From contig NZ_WTFF01000028.1 of assembly GCF_019400985.1 (NCBI RefSeq), positions 1 to 35,627 on the forward strand: DNA of 35,627 nucleotides. The letters run 5' to 3'. Positions 1 to 21,028 of the stretch are shown one piece after another. The translations under genes were made by a program, and so were the position numbers. The notes under the pieces were generated by a model. The model was not told the DNA's origin, did not search any database, and was given only the letters and a program-made list of their open reading frames with translations. Source of the DNA: Streptomyces bambusae. Its GTDB lineage: Bacteria; Actinomycetota; Actinomycetes; Streptomycetales; Streptomycetaceae. How positions within the stretch are numbered: position 1 is the stretch's first letter; each line of letters starts with the position of its first letter.

Positions 1-3000
1 GGGCGCGTAAGGCGGGTCTGGTGTTCTCGGCGCGTGAGGTGTTCCAGCACCGCACGCCGGAGGCGCTGGCGGCCGTGGCCACGTCCGCCACCGGCACGGC
101 GACCGAGGACCCGAAGGCGGGTCTGGGCCTGGTCGCGGAGACCCCGATCGTGGGGTGGCTGCGTGAGCTGGGTGGTCCGGTGGAGGGGTTCAACCAGGCG
201 ATGCTGGTGCAGACCCCGGCCGGTGCGACGTTCGAGCGGCTGGCGGATGCTGTGCAGAGGGTGCTGGACCACCACGACGTGCTGCGTTCCCGTCTGGTGC
301 GGGGCGAGGGCGTCTGGAACCTGGACGTCGCCGAGGCCGGCTCGGTCCGGGCCGCCGACGTGCTGCGGGTCGCCCTGCCGGGCGAGGACATCACCACGCA
401 GGCGCGTGCCGCGCAGTTGCGGTTGTCGCCCGACGCGGGTGTGATGGTGCAGGCGGTGTGGTTCGAGGACGAGCAGCGCCTCCTGCTGATGGCCCATCAC
501 CTGGTGGTGGACGGTGTGTCGTGGCGTGTGCTGCTGCCGGATCTGGCCCAGGCCTACGAGGGCGTGGAGCTGGAGCCGGTGGGGACCTCGTTCCGCCGCT
601 GGGCCGAGCAGCTGACCGCGCTGGACCGCACGGCCGAACTCCCGCTCTGGCAGGCCCAGTCGGTCACTCAGGATGCGCTCATCGGCGCCCGCCCGCTCGA
701 CCCCGAAGTGGACACTGCGTCCACTCTGCGGCACCTGTCGCTGTCGCTCCCGTCGGAGGTGACGGCGGGGCTGCTGACCGAGGTCGCGGCGAAGTACCGG
801 GCCACGGTCAACGACGTGCTGCTGACCGGTTTCGCGCTGGCGGTCTCCGCCTGGCGCGGGGGCTCCTCCACGGAGGTCCTGGTGGATCTGGAGGGGCACG
901 GCCGTGAGGCCGTGGTCGACGGCGCGGACGTCTCGCGCACGGTGGGCTGGTTCACCAGCATGTTCCCCGTCCGCCTGGACGCGGGCACCGGCACCGATCT
1001 CGGCCGGTCGTTGAAGGCGGTCAAGGAGCAGCTGCACGCGCTGCCGGACAACGGCATCGGCTACGGCGTCCTGCGGTACACCGACGCCGAGGCGGCCGCC
1101 GTTCTGGCGGAGCTGCCGGCCCCGCAGATCGGGTTCAACTACCTGGGTCGTTTCGACGCCACCGCCGGTGACGGCGCGGGCGCGGACTGGGCCCTGCGCT
1201 CCGACGCCGACCTCGGCGACGGCCGCGAAGCAGGCATGCGCCTCGCCCACGCGCTGGATGTCAACGCGGTCACCCTCGACCACGCCGACGGCCCGCGCCT
1301 GACCGCCGACTGGTCCTGGCCGGCCGCCCTGTTCACCGAGGACGAGGTCCAGGTCCTGGCCGAGGGCTGGTTCGAGGCGCTGCGCGCCCTGGCCGCCCAC
1401 GCCGCGACCACCGGGAACGCCGGTCTGACCCCGTCCGACGTGCGTCCGCTGGTGTCCGTGACCCAGGAGCAGATCGAGGCGCTGGAGGCCGACCACGGCC
1501 CCCTGGCCGACCTGCTGCCGCTCTCGCCGCTCCAGCAGGGCCTGTTCTTCCACGCCGTCTACGACACCGAGGGCGAGGACGTCTACACCGTCCAGCTCAC
1601 CCTCGACATCGAGGGCGCGGTCGACCGGCCCGCCCTGCGCGCGGCCCTGCACACGCTGCTGACCCGGCACGCGGGCCTCCGCGCGGCCTTCCGCCACGAG
1701 GGCCTGGACGCCCCCGTCCAGGCGGTGCCGGCCGGCTTCGAGCTGCCGTTCACCGAGGTCGACCTGACCGGCCTGCCCGCCCAGGAGCGGGACGCCGCGG
1801 CCGACCGCCTGGTGGCGCAGGACCGCACCCGGCGCTTCGACCTGGCGGCGCCCCCGCTGATGCGGTTCACCCTCGCCTCCACCGCGGCCGACCGGCACCG
1901 GCTGATCGTCAGCCACCACCACCTGCTGCTCGACGGCTGGTCCATGCCGGTCTTCCTCGGTGAGCTGTTCACCCTGTACGCCGAGCGGGGCGACGCCTCC
2001 GCGCTGCCCCGCGTGACCCCCTACCGCGACTACCTCGGCTGGATCGCCGGCCAGGACCGCGACGCCGCGGAGGCGGCGTGGCAGGAGGTCCTCGGTGGGC
2101 TCGAGGAGCCCACCCTGGTCGCCGCGCCCGACCCCTCCCGCGCCCCGGTACGGGCGGAGCACATCCGCCTGGAGCTGCCCGAGGCCGAGACCGCCGCGCT
2201 CGCCCGCTGGGCGCGCGAGCGCGGGGTCACCGTCAACACGGTCGTCCAGGCGGCCTGGGCGATGGTCCTGGGCCGGCTCACCGGCCGCAGCGACGTGGTC
2301 TTCGGCGGTACCGTCTCCGGCCGCCCGCCGCAGGTCCCCGGCATCGAGTCGATGGTCGGCCTGTTCATCAACACCCTGCCGGTCCGGGTCGCCCTCGACC
2401 CGGCCGAGCCGCTCGGCGCCCTGCTGGACCGCCTCCAGGCCCAGCAGGCAGGGCTGATGGACCACCAGTTCCTGCCGCTCGCCGACCTCCAGCGGGTCAC
2501 CGGCCTCGGGGAGCTCTTCGACACCCTCGTCGTCTTCGAGAACTACCCCCTCGACGCCGACGGGCTGCGCAGCGCCGCCGGCGGCCTGGGCATCGTGGGC
2601 GGCGACAACCACGAGAGCACCCACTACCCGCTCAGCCTCACCGTGAGCCTGGGCCGCTCCCTCGGACTCGACCTCGCCCACCGCCCCGACCTGATCGGGA
2701 CGGCCCGCGCCGACGACATCGCCGCCACCCTGGTGCGGCTGCTCGGCGAGGCGGCCGGCCAGGCCGGCACCCCCGTCGGACGGCTGCGGCTGCTGCCCGC
2801 CGCCGACGAGCAGCGGGTGCTGGTCGACTGGGCCGGCCGGGCCGAGGCCGAGCCGGACCTGGAACCGCTGACCGAGCGGTTCGCCCGCCAGGCGGCCGCC
2901 ACCCCCGGGGCCACCGCGGTGATCTGCGGCCCGGACCGGCTCACGTACGCCGAACTGGACGAGCGCTCCACGCGCCTGGCGCACCTGCTCGCCGACCGCG

Positions 3001-6000
3001 GCGCGGGCCCCGAGGCGTACGTCGCCGTCGCCCTGCCGCGCAGCGCCGACCTGCTGGTCGCCCTGCTCGCGGTGCTCAAGTCCGGCGCCGGCTACGTACC
3101 GCTGGACCCCGAGCACCCGGCCGAGCGGCTGGGCTACGTCCTCGACGACGCCCGCCCCTCGCTGCTGCTGACCACGACCGCGACCGCCGCGGCGCTGCCT
3201 GCCACCGGCACTCCGGCGCTGCTGCTGGACGACCCGGCCACCGGCGAGGCCCTCGCCGCCCGGCCGGCCGGCACCCCCGCGTCCGTGCGGGCCGACGGGC
3301 GGACCCCGGCGTACGCCATCTACACCTCCGGCTCCACCGGCCGGCCCAAGGGCGTGGTCGTCCCGCGCGCCGCCCTGGACAACTTCCTGGCGGACATGGC
3401 CGAGCGGGTGCCGATGGACGGCACGGACCGGCTGGTCGCGGTCACCACCGTCTCCTTCGACATCGCCGCCCTGGAGCTGTACCTGCCGCTGCTGGCCGGC
3501 GCCGCGGTGGTCGTCGCGGGCAAGGACGAGGTCCTCGACCCCGAGGCGCTCGCCGCGCTGATCACCGGACACGCCGGCACCGTCCTGCAGGCGACCCCGT
3601 CGCTGTGGCAGAGCCTCACGGACCAGGTGCCGCACGCCCTCGCGGGCCTGCGGATGCTGGTCGGCGGCGAGGCGGTCCCGGGCGCCCTGGCCGAGGCGAT
3701 GGCCGCGGCCGGCCGCTCGGTGCTCAACGTGTACGGGCCGACCGAGACCACGATCTGGTCCACCACCGCCGAGCTCGACGGCACCGCGGCCGCCCCGTCC
3801 ATCGGCCGCCCCATCCTGAACACCCGCGCGTACGTGCTCGACGGGGCGCTGCGCCCGGCCGCCCCCGGCGTGCCCGGCGAGCTCTACCTCGCGGGCGCGG
3901 GCCTGGCCCGCGGCTACCTGGGCCGGCCCGGCCTGACCGCCGAGCGCTTCACCGCCGACCCGTACGGGGCCCCCGGCACCCGGATGTACCGCACCGGCGA
4001 CCTGGTCCGCTGGAGCCACGACGGGACCATCGAGTACCTGGGCCGGACCGACTTCCAGGTCAAGGTGCGCGGCTTCCGCATCGAGCTCGGCGAGATCGAG
4101 GCCGTCCTCGCCCGGCACCCGCAGGTCTCCCGGGTCGCGGTCGTCGTCCGCGAGGACCGCCCCGGCACCAAGATGCTGGCGGGGTACGTCGTCCCGGCCG
4201 CCGACGGCCCGGCGCCGGGCGCGCAGGAGCTGCGCGCCCACGCCGCCGCCGACCTGCCCGACTACATGGTTCCGGCCGTGTTCGTCACCCTGGACGCGCT
4301 GCCGCTGAACACCAACGGCAAGCTCGACCGCAAGGCGCTGCCGGCGCCCGACTTCACCGACCGGCCCGCCGGCCGGGCCCCGGCCACCCCGCGCGAGGAA
4401 CTGCTCGCGGGCCTGTTCGCGGACGTGCTCGGCCTGCCCGCGGTCGGCGTCGAGGACAGCTTCTTCACCCTCGGCGGCGACAGCATCACCTCCGTGCAGC
4501 TGGTGGGCCGGGCCCGGCTGGCCGGCCTGGTGCTGACCCCGCGCGAGGTGTTCCAGCACAAGACGGTCCAGGCGCTCGCCGCCGCGCTGCCGCAGTCCCC
4601 GGCCGAGCAGCTGCTCGCACCGGACCCGGACGGCGCGGACCCGGCGATCGGCGCCCTGCCCGCCACCCCGATCATCCGCTGGCTGCGCGAACTGGGCGGC
4701 CGCATCGACGGGTTCAACCAGTCCGTGGCGGCACCCGTGCCGGGCGGCCTCACCGAGGACACGCTGCGCGCCGTCGTCCAGGCCGTGCTCGACCACCACG
4801 ACGCGCTGCGCGCCCGCCTGGTGCGCGAGGCCGCCGACTGGGTCCTGCACGTCCCGCCGAAGGGAACGCTGCGGGCCGCCGACGTGGTCCACCGCATCGA
4901 CGTGGCCGGCCTGGACGAGGCCGCCCTGGCCGAGCGCGTCCACGCCGAGGGCCGCGCCGCGCAGGACCGGCTCGACCCCGACGCCGGGCTGATGGTCCAG
5001 GCGGTCTGGTTCGACGCCGGACCGCAGGAGCTGGGCCGGCTGCTGCTGATCGTCCACCACCTGGTGGTCGACGGGGTGTCCTGGCGGATCCTGATGCCCG
5101 ACTTCATGGCCGCCTACGAGGCCGTCGCCGCCGGCCGCGAGCCCGTACTGGAACCGGTGTGGACCTCCCTGCGGGCCTGGGCCAGGGGCCTGGCCCGGGC
5201 GGCGCTCGCCCCCGAACGGGCCGCCGAACTCCCGGTGTGGACCGGCATGCTCAGCGGCTACCGGGAGCCCGCGCTGGGCGCCCGGCCGCTGGACCCGTCC
5301 CGCGACGTGGCCGCCACGGCCCGGCAGTACAGCATCACGCTGCCCGCCGAGACCACCGGCCCGCTGCTGACCACCGTGCCCACGGCGCTCGGCACCGGCG
5401 TGGGCGAGGTGCTGCTCACCGCGTTCGCGCTGGCCGTCACCGACTGGGACCGCGGCCGCGGACGGCTGCGCGAGCAGGGCGTCCTGCTCGACCTGGAGGG
5501 CCACGGCCGCGAGGAGCTGCTCGCCGGCGTCCTGCCGGACGCCGACATCTCGCGCACCGTCGGCTGGTTCACCAGCCTCTTCCCGGTCCGCCTCGACCCC
5601 GCCGTCCCCGACGGCGACTGGGAGGCGCTGTACGCGGGCGGACCCGCCGCGGGCCGGGCCCTGGCCCACGTGGCCGGGCAGCTCGCCGAGCTGCCCGACA
5701 ACGGCGCCGGGTACGGGCTGCTGCGCCACCTCAACCCGGAGACGGCCGGCGTCCTGGCCGCACTCCCCGACCCGCAGATCGGCTTCAACTACCTGGGCCG
5801 GTTCGGCGCCGGGGACGGGGCCGGCGGCGACAACGGCGACAACGGCGAGAACGGCGACGGGGGCCTCGGCGGCAGCGACGCCGCGATGCCCGCCGCACAC
5901 GCCCTGGAGCTGAACTCACTGGCCCAGGACGGTCCCGGCGGCCCCCGCCTGGTGGCCTCCTGGAGCTGGCCCGAGGAGCTGTTCACCGAGGCCGAGGTGG

Positions 6001-6176
6001 CCGCGCTCGCCGAGGGCTGGTTCCGGGCGCTGCGCGCCCTGGTCGCCCACGCCGCGGACCCCGCGGCCCGGCCGGTACAGGCGGTGGCCCCGCGCCCCGC
6101 GGCGGCCGGACCGGCCCCGCTGCTCGATCTCGACCAGGACGAGATCGACGCGTTCGAAGAAGACTTCGAGTTCTGA
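1..6176 (+). CDS. NRPS, 5'-truncated: (T)-E-C-A-T-E
   Basis: Nonribosomal peptide synthetase whose 5' end lies outside the window; the frame is open from base 3 and the stop is TGA at 6174-6176. Domains in order: the last helix of a carrier domain (1-90); an epimerization (E) domain (about 138-1410) with [10 protein letters not shown], an EGHGRE motif, RTVGWFT and IGFNYLGRF; a condensation domain (about 1503-2790) with HHHLLLDGW and the [10 protein letters not shown] opening typical of C domains that accept a D-configured donor; an adenylation domain (about 2860-4345) with [11 protein letters not shown]; a carrier domain with LGGDSI (pantetheine Ser at 4482-4484); and a second intact E domain (about 4650-6070). 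An acidic tail ([14 protein letters not shown]) may dock onto the next protein. The pocket reads DILQLGVIWK, close to the Gly code, which is odd before an E domain. The next NRPS starts 15 bases downstream. The substrate call is tentative; the architecture is clear. Confidence 0.97.
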   Translation, partial: ARKAGLVFSAREVFQHRTPEALAAVATSATGTATEDPKAGLGLVAETPIVGWLRELGGPVEGFNQAMLVQTPAGATFERLADAVQRVLDHHDVLRSRLVRGEGVWNLDVAEAGSVRAADVLRVALPGEDITTQARAAQLRLSPDAGVMVQAVWFEDEQRLLLMAHHLVVDGVSWRVLLPDLAQAYEGVELEPVGTSFRRWAEQLTALDRTAELPLWQAQSVTQDALIGARPLDPEVDTASTLRHLSLSLPSEVTAGLLTEVAAKYRATVNDVLLTGFALAVSAWRGGSSTEVLVDLEGHGREAVVDGADVSRTVGWFTSMFPVRLDAGTGTDLGRSLKAVKEQLHALPDNGIGYGVLRYTDAEAAAVLAELPAPQIGFNYLGRFDATAGDGAGADWALRSDADLGDGREAGMRLAHALDVNAVTLDHADGPRLTADWSWPAALFTEDEVQVLAEGWFEALRALAAHAATTGNAGLTPSDVRPLVSVTQEQIEALEADHGPLADLLPLSPLQQGLFFHAVYDTEGEDVYTVQLTLDIEGAVDRPALRAALHTLLTRHAGLRAAFRHEGLDAPVQAVPAGFELPFTEVDLTGLPAQERDAAADRLVAQDRTRRFDLAAPPLMRFTLASTAADRHRLIVSHHHLLLDGWSMPVFLGELFTLYAERGDASALPRVTPYRDYLGWIAGQDRDAAEAAWQEVLGGLEEPTLVAAPDPSRAPVRAEHIRLELPEAETAALARWARERGVTVNTVVQAAWAMVLGRLTGRSDVVFGGTVSGRPPQVPGIESMVGLFINTLPVRVALDPAEPLGALLDRLQAQQAGLMDHQFLPLADLQRVTGLGELFDTLVVFENYPLDADGLRSAAGGLGIVGGDNHESTHYPLSLTVSLGRSLGLDLAHRPDLIGTARADDIAATLVRLLGEAAGQAGTPVGRLRLLPAADEQRVLVDWAGRAEAEPDLEPLTERFARQAAATPGATAVICGPDRLTYAELDERSTRLAHLLADRGAGPEAYVAVALPRSADLLVALLAVLKSGAGYVPLDPEHPAERLGYVLDDARPSLLLTTTATAAALPATGTPALLLDDPATGEALAARPAGTPASVRADGRTPAYAIYTSGSTGRPKGVVVPRAALDNFLADMAERVPMDGTDRLVAVTTVSFDIAALELYLPLLAGAAVVVAGKDEVLDPEALAALITGHAGTVLQATPSLWQSLTDQVPHALAGLRMLVGGEAVPGALAEAMAAAGRSVLNVYGPTETTIWSTTAELDGTAAAPSIGRPILNTRAYVLDGALRPAAPGVPGELYLAGAGLARGYLGRPGLTAERFTADPYGAPGTRMYRTGDLVRWSHDGTIEYLGRTDFQVKVRGFRIELGEIEAVLARHPQVSRVAVVVREDRPGTKMLAGYVVPAADGPAPGAQELRAHAAADLPDYMVPAVFVTLDALPLNTNGKLDRKALPAPDFTDRPAGRAPATPREELLAGLFADVLGLPAVGVEDSFFTLGGDSITSVQLVGRARLAGLVLTPREVFQHKTVQALAAALPQSPAEQLLAPDPDGADPAIGALPATPIIRWLRELGGRIDGFNQSVAAPVPGGLTEDTLRAVVQAVLDHHDALRARLVREAADWVLHVPPKGTLRAADVVHRIDVAGLDEAALAERVHAEGRAAQDRLDPDAGLMVQAVWFDAGPQELGRLLLIVHHLVVDGVSWRILMPDFMAAYEAVAAGREPVLEPVWTSLRAWARGLARAALAPERAAELPVWTGMLSGYREPALGARPLDPSRDVAATARQYSITLPAETTGPLLTTVPTALGTGVGEVLLTAFALAVTDWDRGRGRLREQGVLLDLEGHGREELLAGVLPDADISRTVGWFTSLFPVRLDPAVPDGDWEALYAGGPAAGRALAHVAGQLAELPDNGAGYGLLRHLNPETAGVLAALPDPQIGFNYLGRFGAGDGAGGDNGDNGENGDGGLGGSDAAMPAAHALELNSLAQDGPGGPRLVASWSWPEELFTEAEVAALAEGWFRALRALVAHAADPAARPVQAVAPRPAAAGPAPLLDLDQDEIDAFEEDFEF

Positions 6177-6191
6177 GTGGAGAGAAGCGAC

Positions 6192-16439
<10,248 letters not shown>

Positions 16440-16484
16440 CCCGCCCCGACCACACAGACGCAACGCAGCAAAGGAGTGGCCGTC

Positions 16485-17513
16485 ATGGAAACGGCAATCT
16501 CGGCGGAAGGCCTCCGCAAGCGCTACGGCGACCACCAGGCGCTCGACGGCATCGACCTGGAGGTGCCCGCGGGCACCATCCTGGGGGTGCTCGGGCCCAA
16601 CGGGGCGGGCAAGACCACCACCGTGCGCATCCTCGCGACCCTGCTCGACCCGGACGAGGGCCGCGCCACCGTCGCCGGCTACGACCTGGCCACCCAGGCC
16701 AAGCTGATCCGTGCCAACGTGGGCCTCACCGGCCAGTACGCGGCGGTCGACGAGCGGCTCACCGGCCGGGAGAACCTCCAGCTCATCGGCACCCTGCTGC
16801 GCCTGGGCCGCAAGGGGGCCCGGGCCCGCGCCGACGAACTCCTCGAGAAGTTCTCCCTGGTGGACGCCGCCGACCGGATGGCCAAGACGTACTCGGGCGG
16901 CATGCGCCGGCGCCTCGACCTCGCCGCGAGCCTCGTGGCCGCCCCACCGGTGCTCTTCCTGGACGAGCCGACCACGGGGCTGGACCTCACCAGCCGCCTC
17001 GCCCTCTGGGAGATGATCAAGGAGCAGGTGGACGCCGGCGTGACCGTGCTGCTCACCACCCAGTACCTGGAGGAGGCCGACCAGCTCGCCGACCGGATCG
17101 CGGTCATCGACAAGGGCGTGGTCATCGCCGACGGTACCCCTGACGAGCTCAAGCGCGAGGTCGGCGGCGAGCGCCTGGAGGTCTCGGTCGCCTCCCTCGC
17201 CGACCTGACCGCCGCCACCCGGGTGCTCGCCGACGTCTCCCCGCAGGAGCCGGTCGTGGACCGGGACAGCCGCACGGTCTCGGTGCCGCTGGCGGGCGGG
17301 GTCAACACCATCGCCGCCGCGGCCACCGGCCTGGAGCGGCTCGGCATCGAGCCGCAGGACTTCGCGGTCCGCCGCTCCTCCCTCGACGACGTCTTCCTGG
17401 CGCTCACCGGCCAGCGGGGCGCCGACGAGGACCCGGCCGGGCCCACCGGGCCGGCGCAGCAGGACGACCAGGCCGCGCAGGCCGAGCAGCAGAAGGAGAT
17501 GCAGGCGGCATGA
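16485..17513 (+). CDS. ABC exporter ATP-binding protein, DrrA-type
   Basis: ATPase of a two-component antibiotic-type ABC exporter, 342 residues. Walker A is GPNGAGKTTT (about residue 40), the signature is YSGGMRRRLDLA, Walker B is VLFLDEPTTGLD, and the switch region is TTQYLEEADQLADRIAVI. The C-terminal extension has SSLDDVFLALTG, characteristic of the DrrA group, then a Gln/Ala-rich tail. The ATG at 16485 has AAAGGAG eight bases upstream; the in-frame GTG at 16476 lies within that site and is rejected. The gene follows the NRPS by 45 bases and overlaps the permease start by four bases (ATGA), so it probably belongs to the NRPS operon and exports, or gives self-resistance to, its product. 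The lasso operon has no exporter of its own next to it, so a second client is possible. Confidence 0.93.
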   Translation: METAISAEGLRKRYGDHQALDGIDLEVPAGTILGVLGPNGAGKTTTVRILATLLDPDEGRATVAGYDLATQAKLIRANVGLTGQYAAVDERLTGRENLQLIGTLLRLGRKGARARADELLEKFSLVDAADRMAKTYSGGMRRRLDLAASLVAAPPVLFLDEPTTGLDLTSRLALWEMIKEQVDAGVTVLLTTQYLEEADQLADRIAVIDKGVVIADGTPDELKREVGGERLEVSVASLADLTAATRVLADVSPQEPVVDRDSRTVSVPLAGGVNTIAAAATGLERLGIEPQDFAVRRSSLDDVFLALTGQRGADEDPAGPTGPAQQDDQAAQAEQQKEMQAA

Positions 17514-18304
17514 CCGAGGTGCTCAGCGACTCGTTCGCACTCGCGGGCCGCCAGATGCGGCACATCCGGCGGATGCCGGAGCAACTGCTCGGCATCACCG
17601 TGATGCCGGTGGCCTTCGTCCTCGTCTTCGGCTACCTCTTCGGCAGCGCCATGCAGGTACCCGGCCAGGGCGGCTACAAGGAATACATCATGGCCGGCAT
17701 CTTCGCCCAGGTGATGCTCGCCAACCTCACCACCACCGCCATCGGCGTGGTCGAGGACCTCAACAACGGCCTGGTGGACCGCTTCCGCGCGCTGCCGATC
17801 TCCCGCTCCTCGGTGCTGCTCGGCCGCACCACCGCCGACCTCGTCCTGGTCGGCTGGACCAGCGCGATCATGGCCGTGGTCGGCTACCTGATCGGCTGGC
17901 GGGCGCACAACGGCGTCCTCCAGACCCTGGCCGGCTTCGGGCTGCTGCTCCTGATGGGCTTCGCGATGTCGTGGCTGGGCGCCCTCGTGGGCCTGAGCCT
18001 GCGCAGCCCGGAGGCGGTGAGCGCGCTCTCCGGCGTGGTGATGATGCCGCTGGCCTTCCTCTCCAACGCCTTCGTGCCGCCGGAGGGCCTGCCCGGCTGG
18101 ATGCGGGTGGTCGTGGAATGGAACCCGGTCAGCGCGGTGGTCTCCGCCGCCCGCGACCTGTTCGGCAACGAGCGCGGCGCCTCCAGCGGCGCCTTCCCCT
18201 CCGAACACCCGGTGATCGCCGCCCTCGTGGTGCTGCTCGCCCTGCTCGCCGTGGTCGTCCCACTGGCCGGCCGCGCCTACCAGCGGGCCGCCGCCCGGCG
18301 CTGA
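17510..18304 (+). CDS. ABC-2 type permease, DrrB-type
   Basis: Integral membrane partner of the preceding ATPase, 264 residues. About six hydrophobic segments are visible, including one around residues 25-47 (LLGITVMPVAFVLVFGYLFG) and further ones to the C-terminal ALVVLLALLAVVVPLAG. The N-terminal stretch with RQMRHIRRMPEQL and the internal SAVVSAARDLFG segment are typical of DrrB-like ABC-2 permeases. The start codon overlaps the ATPase stop (ATGA), implying translational coupling. The gene is the last of the NRPS operon and is followed by a strong hairpin. It most likely moves the NRPS product across the membrane; the actual substrate is inferred. Confidence 0.92.
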   Translation: MTEVLSDSFALAGRQMRHIRRMPEQLLGITVMPVAFVLVFGYLFGSAMQVPGQGGYKEYIMAGIFAQVMLANLTTTAIGVVEDLNNGLVDRFRALPISRSSVLLGRTTADLVLVGWTSAIMAVVGYLIGWRAHNGVLQTLAGFGLLLLMGFAMSWLGALVGLSLRSPEAVSALSGVVMMPLAFLSNAFVPPEGLPGWMRVVVEWNPVSAVVSAARDLFGNERGASSGAFPSEHPVIAALVVLLALLAVVVPLAGRAYQRAAARR

Positions 18305-18339
18305 GCCCCGTACGCCGGCGCCCACCCCGACGACGCGGA

Positions 18340-18369
18340 AGGCCCGGCCCCCGTCCGGGGGCCGGGCCT
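18340..18369. terminator. Bidirectional hairpin between convergent operons
   Basis: A perfect inverted repeat with 13-bp arms (AGGCCCGGCCCCC and its complement) and a four-base loop GTCC. It sits between the ABC permease stop and the stop of the convergent kinase gene. There is no clear U-tract, which is usual for GC-rich actinobacterial terminators. It could serve both strands. Confidence 0.8.
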
Positions 18370-18388
18370 CCTCGGCCGGCTGCGCGGT

Positions 18389-20347
18389 TCAGCGCCGGTG
18401 GCCGGAGCCGATCATCATGAACAGCACCCGCACCACCAGCACCGAGCTGATCACGAGCAGGTTGTAGCCGAACAGGTCGAACAGCCCGAAGCCCTTGCCG
18501 AGCATCGGACCGCCCTCCGTGCGCAGCAGCTGGACCCCGACCAGCCCGATCACCCCGCCCAGGAACGCCAGCAGCACCTCGTGCACCAGCGAGCGCAGGA
18601 ACCTGCGGTCCTCGGCGTCCGCGAACAGGCGTACGCCGACCGTCAGCTGGCCGCCCTCCATCGCCGCACCGATCCGCTCGATGCGCCGCGGCAGCCGGCG
18701 CAGCATGGGGACGAGCCCCAGCAGCTCCTCGGTCACCGACCGGCCCAGGGCTTCCGGCCGCAGCTTGCGCAGATGCTGGGTGACGGCGAACGACCGCGCC
18801 TCCGCGACGATGTCGAAGCCCGGCACCAGCCGGTCCAGGGACCCCTCCATGGTGGCCAGGGCCCGGAAGACTGCGGCTATCTCCGGAGGCACGCTGATGC
18901 CGTGCCGCGAGACGATCGCGAACAGGTCGGCGAACATCTCCCGGTCCGGCTTGATCCCCGGTGCGAAGTGCCGTGCCAGGAACTGCCCGAGGGCCCGCTC
19001 CAGCTTCCGCTCGTCTATGTGCTCGGGGTGCACCACCAGCGCCAGCAGCGCGTCCGACAGCCCGGCCGGGTCGCCGCGGTGCAGCGCCAGCAGCATGCCG
19101 CTGAGGGTGCCGCGCAGCGAGCGGTCTATCCGGCCGACCGAGCCGAAGTCGAGCATGCCGAGCCGGCCGTCGTCCAGCAGCAGAAGGTTGCCCGGGTGCG
19201 GGTCGGCGTGGAAGACACCGCTGGTCATGATCTGCCCCAGCAGGCACTCCAGCATGGCGCTGGCCAGCGCCTGCCGGTCCAGGCCGCGCTCGTCCAGCAG
19301 CCCCGACACACTGTGCAGCGGAGTACCCGCCATCCACTCGGTGACCAGGACCCGCTTGCCCGTCAGGTCCTCGTGGACCTCGGGCACCCGGATCACCGAG
19401 TCCCCGCCGGCCGCCTCGATCGCCGCCGCCACGGAGAGCGTGTTGCGGGCCTCGATACGGAAGTCCAGCTCCTCCTGGACCGACACGGCGAACCCCTGCG
19501 CCAGCGCGAGCGCGCCCACGCTGCGCCCCCAGTCGGTGTGCTGCTCCAGCCGGGCCGCGAACCGGTAGAGGATGTCCAGGTCGTCCACGACGATGTCGCG
19601 CGCCCCGGGCCGCTGCACCTTCACGGCGACCTGCTTCCCGCACGCCAGCCGCGCCCGGTGCACCTGCGCGATCGACCCGGCCGCCACCGGGATGGGGTCG
19701 AACTCGGCGAACACCTCGCCGTGCGGCGCCCCCAACTCCTCGTGCAGCACCCGCTCGACGGCCTCCCACGGCTCGGGGGAGGCCTGGTCCTGGAGCGAGC
19801 TCAGCTCCTCGATGAACTCCGGCGGCAGCAGGTCGTAGCGGGTGGACATCACCTGCCCCAGCTTGACGAAGGTGACCCCGGCCTCCTCCAGCGCCAGCTT
19901 CAGCGACGGCGCGAGCGCCGCGCGCTCGGCGGCGGCGTCCGGCCCGCGCCGGGAGCGGCCGCTGACGAAGCGGCCGAGCCCGTGCCGGACGAAGATCCGG
20001 CTGAGCCGGCCGTAGCGCCGCGTACGGGCGACACTGCGGCGCAGCGAGCCGGGCAGCCGCACCAGCCCGCGCACGGCACCCGACGGCACCAGCACCTCGG
20101 TGGCCGCCAGGAACAGCATGGCGACCACGAGCGACACCCCGATCTCCAGCGAGATCAGGGCGAGGGGCTGCACGTCGCGCAGCGGGTAGCTGACCAGCGT
20201 GCCCGAGGCCAGCCCGACGCTGCCCGTCAGCACCGCGCGGCCCTTGCCCAGCCGTACGCCGAGCAGCCGCCGGGCCCCGGAGGCGAGGCCTGCGACGAAG
20301 ACGGTCAGGGACAGCGCGGCCAGCAGGACGAGAACGGCCGTGCTCAT
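18389..20347 (-). CDS. ABC1/UbiB-family atypical kinase-like membrane protein
   Basis: Protein of 652 residues of the ABC1/ADCK/UbiB family, atypical protein-kinase-like ATPases linked to isoprenoid-quinone and lipid metabolism. Visible hallmarks in order: the family-specific FVKLGQ motif, an Ala-rich nucleotide loop (AAGSIAQV) in place of a P-loop, QEELDFRIEARN, the catalytic-loop-like FHADPHPGN and MLDFGSVG (DFG). Two hydrophobic segments precede the domain (around residues 3-20 and 65-85) and two lie at the C-terminus (FLGGVIGLVGVQLL and NLLVISSVLVVRVLF), so it is probably membrane-anchored at both ends. The ATG at 20347 overlaps the stop of the upstream membrane-protein gene (ATGA on the minus strand). 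The pair is divergent from the lasso operon. The family is certain; its substrate and any link to either peptide pathway are not known. Confidence 0.92.
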   Translation of the reverse strand: MSTAVLVLLAALSLTVFVAGLASGARRLLGVRLGKGRAVLTGSVGLASGTLVSYPLRDVQPLALISLEIGVSLVVAMLFLAATEVLVPSGAVRGLVRLPGSLRRSVARTRRYGRLSRIFVRHGLGRFVSGRSRRGPDAAAERAALAPSLKLALEEAGVTFVKLGQVMSTRYDLLPPEFIEELSSLQDQASPEPWEAVERVLHEELGAPHGEVFAEFDPIPVAAGSIAQVHRARLACGKQVAVKVQRPGARDIVVDDLDILYRFAARLEQHTDWGRSVGALALAQGFAVSVQEELDFRIEARNTLSVAAAIEAAGGDSVIRVPEVHEDLTGKRVLVTEWMAGTPLHSVSGLLDERGLDRQALASAMLECLLGQIMTSGVFHADPHPGNLLLLDDGRLGMLDFGSVGRIDRSLRGTLSGMLLALHRGDPAGLSDALLALVVHPEHIDERKLERALGQFLARHFAPGIKPDREMFADLFAIVSRHGISVPPEIAAVFRALATMEGSLDRLVPGFDIVAEARSFAVTQHLRKLRPEALGRSVTEELLGLVPMLRRLPRRIERIGAAMEGGQLTVGVRLFADAEDRRFLRSLVHEVLLAFLGGVIGLVGVQLLRTEGGPMLGKGFGLFDLFGYNLLVISSVLVVRVLFMMIGSGHRR

Positions 20348-20886
20348 CGCTGCTGTCGGCGCCGGAAGGCGTACGAGAGGGTCACCAGCGCCAGCAGCGG
20401 CCCCCACAGCAGCAGCGGTGCGTACAGCCAGCCCATGACGGCGCGGTCGGTGCCCGTCAGATTGCCCTGGTCGACGGTGTCCCAGATCATCAGCTGGCTG
20501 AACGTGACGGCGGTCATGACCAGCGCGCCGAACAGCGCCACCGTCACGGCCGCCCCGGCGCGCACCGGCCGCCCGCCGATGAACGGCAGCCGGCGCGGCG
20601 CGACCAGCCCCCAGTCCCGGACCAGACCCAGCGTCAGCAGCGCCGCGCCCTCCTGGACCAGGGAGATCAGCGGAAGGATCAGATAGCCGATGCCGGGCAG
20701 GTCGTAGTCGGTGCGCAGCACCTCCTCGCTGTAGCCGACGGGCACGCCGACGGTCATGGCCAGCCGCCACAGGGTGGATGGCAACGCGATCAGCGGGACG
20801 GCATGGGCGGCCCACACCGCCCACCTCGGTGGCGGCGGCGTGGCGAGTGCCGCCGAATGGGCCGGGGTGCTGACGTGTGTCGTCAT
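20344..20886 (-). CDS. Small integral membrane protein, function unknown
   Basis: Protein of 180 residues with about four hydrophobic helices: around WAAHAVPLIALPSTLWRLAM, GIGYLILPLISLVQEGAALL, a VTVALFGALVMTAV stretch and a C-terminal WLYAPLLLWGPLLALVTLSYAF followed by the basic tail RRRQQR. No catalytic motif is recognised. The stop overlaps the kinase-like gene start by four bases, so the two are co-translated and the proteins may act together. No strong ribosome site is visible before the ATG at 20886; translation may be weak or the start slightly different. Divergent from the lasso precursor, with a shared 212-base control region. Confidence 0.82.
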   Translation of the reverse strand: MTTHVSTPAHSAALATPPPPRWAVWAAHAVPLIALPSTLWRLAMTVGVPVGYSEEVLRTDYDLPGIGYLILPLISLVQEGAALLTLGLVRDWGLVAPRRLPFIGGRPVRAGAAVTVALFGALVMTAVTFSQLMIWDTVDQGNLTGTDRAVMGWLYAPLLLWGPLLALVTLSYAFRRRQQR

Positions 20887-20969
20887 GTCGTTGAGGCTGC
20901 CAATCTGATCGTAAGGTGCGCAACCGGATCCGGAATTCTATGGAATGAATCGGTCCATTTCCGTCGCGC

Positions 20970-20985
20970 TGTCAGCTTGCTGCCA
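20970..20985 (+). promoter_or_regulatory. Shared palindromic element, copy 1 (lasso promoter region)
   Basis: TGTCAGCTTGCTGCCA, imperfectly palindromic, 113 bases upstream of the lasso precursor start and in the divergent region with the membrane protein/kinase pair. It differs from the copy before the AfsR-like gene (30256-30271) at only two positions, and similar sites precede two other genes in the window. Candidate operator for an unidentified regulator. Confidence 0.45.
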
Positions 20986-21028
20986 CCCCGGCCCGAACCG
21001 GACAAGCGCGTTGAGCCACCGGTCGCCC

